Shown here: positions 63,414-64,000 of the stretch, one piece after another
Layout: the number at the start of each line of letters is the position of its first letter
Position numbering within the stretch: position 1 is the stretch's first letter
From: Salipiger abyssi
Lineage (GTDB): Bacteria > Pseudomonadota > Alphaproteobacteria > Rhodobacterales > Rhodobacteraceae
Direction of reading: 5' to 3'
Length of the DNA: 64,000 bases
Assembly (NCBI RefSeq): GCF_017311415.1
Contig: NZ_JAEKIS010000001.1
Location: forward strand, 186,001 to 250,000
Translations under genes and position numbers: made by a program
Notes under the pieces: model-generated
What the model was told of the DNA's origin: nothing
The model's input: only the letters and a program-made list of their open reading frames with translations
Databases searched by the model: none

Positions 63414-64000
63414 ATGGCAAAACAGCTCGACTACCACACCCTGCGGGAAATCTTCACCCGCTTCCGCGAGGCCGAGCCCGAACCCAAGGGCGAGCTGGAG
63501 CATGTCAACGCCTATACGCTGGTGGTGGCCGTGGCGCTTTCTGCGCAGGCCACCGATGCCGGCGTCAACAAGGCGACGCGCAAGCTGTTCCAGATCGCCG
63601 ACACGCCGGAAAAGATGCTGGCGCTTGGCGAGGAGGGCGTGATCGAGCATATCAAGACCATCGGGCTTTACCGCAACAAGGCCAAGAACGTCATCAAGCT
63701 GTCGAAGATCCTGCACGAGGACTACGGCGGCGAGGTGCCCTGTTCCCGCGCGGCGCTCCAGGCGCTGCCGGGGGTCGGGCGCAAGACGGCGAATGTGGTG
63801 CTGAACATGTGGTGGCATTATCCGGCGCAGGCGGTCGACACGCATATCTTTCGCGTCGGCAACCGCACCGGCATCTGTCCGGGCAAGGACGTGGTCGCCA
63901 CCGAACGCGCCATCGAAGACAACATCCCCGTGGATTTCCAGCAGCATGCGCATCACTGGCTCATCCTGCACGGGCGCTATACCTGCGTCGCGCGCAAACC
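63414..64000 (+). CDS. nth: Endonuclease III (Nth), 3' partial
   Basis: 195 codons visible from ATG 63414 (MAKQLDYHTLREIF) and open to the window end, so the C-terminus is cut off. Base-excision glycosylase/lyase for oxidised pyrimidines. Helix-hairpin-helix LPGVGRKTANVVL with the catalytic Lys, and the catalytic Asp in VDTHIFRVGNR. The sequence stops right after the first Cys (YTCVARK) of the C-terminal 4Fe-4S loop. Confidence 0.95.
   Translation, partial: MAKQLDYHTLREIFTRFREAEPEPKGELEHVNAYTLVVAVALSAQATDAGVNKATRKLFQIADTPEKMLALGEEGVIEHIKTIGLYRNKAKNVIKLSKILHEDYGGEVPCSRAALQALPGVGRKTANVVLNMWWHYPAQAVDTHIFRVGNRTGICPGKDVVATERAIEDNIPVDFQQHAHHWLILHGRYTCVARK

Overview
The window looks like a chromosomal stretch of a high-GC alphaproteobacterium of the Rhodobacteraceae (roseobacter group). 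This is inferred from the gene content and order: queC-D-E-F, lptC-lptA-lptB-hpf-ptsN, a branching glycosyltransferase beside a NodH-like sulfotransferase, and many TRAP transporters. A Salipiger-like genus is a guess that the sequence alone cannot settle.

Layout. 1-6.1 kb is core: a class V aminotransferase cut by the window edge, a nested inverted-repeat (REP-type) element, a HisC-like aminotransferase, a DUF1992 protein, the lipoprotein-releasing transporter lolC-lolD and a lipoprotein cytochrome c. 6.3-19.8 kb is a catabolic island: GntR regulator, SDR-like protein, ThDP-dependent decarboxylase/synthase-like enzyme (opposite strand), then one long operon of AtuA/DUF1446, DUF4387, a DctPQM TRAP transporter, MmgE/PrpD, a thiolase-like protein without the nucleophilic Cys, DUF35, an acyl-CoA ligase and an enoyl-CoA hydratase. 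Three copies of GCATACAA sit at its three promoters. 19.8-20.8 kb is scar DNA with a frameshifted RTX-type fragment. 20.8-22.9 kb is a TPP riboswitch and thiC. 23-25.8 kb is a mobile-DNA scar: integrase tail beside tRNA-Cys, IS3 orfA remnant, and a complete IS110-family (IS1111-like) element abutting a membrane-protein gene.

25.8-38.1 kb is a second catabolic island: hydantoinase/oxoprolinase subunits (HyuA, HyuB), a fused TRAP permease with TAXI receptor, a two-subunit ThDP 2-oxoacid decarboxylase (ComDE-like), a divergent GntR regulator with a palindromic operator region, an aldehyde dehydrogenase and a CMD-family protein. 38.2-41.5 kb has a secreted SGNH esterase, an MFS exporter and a divergent LysR regulator. 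41.5-43.8 kb is the queuosine-precursor operon queCDEF, led by a preQ1-I riboswitch close to the textbook Thermoanaerobacter sequence. 44-54.6 kb is cell-surface glycan synthesis: polysaccharide ABC permease, CysQ, three or four glycosyltransferases, GalU, GalE and a two-domain sulfotransferase. CysQ removes the PAP by-product that sulfotransferases make. After a lower-GC patch with an unrecognised gene (54.8-55.8 kb) comes the conserved ptsN-hpf-lptB-lptA-lptC-RNase D block, then an undecaprenyl-phosphate sugar transferase, an OmpA-type lipoprotein, an Ada/Ogt-type methyltransferase and the start of nth (endonuclease III).

Most notable: the GntR island with its three identically placed operators and a probable retro-aldol step (thiolase-like + DUF35); the IS1111-like element with a candidate bridge-RNA region; the preQ1-I riboswitch; and the ComDE/TAXI/HyuAB island of unknown substrate.
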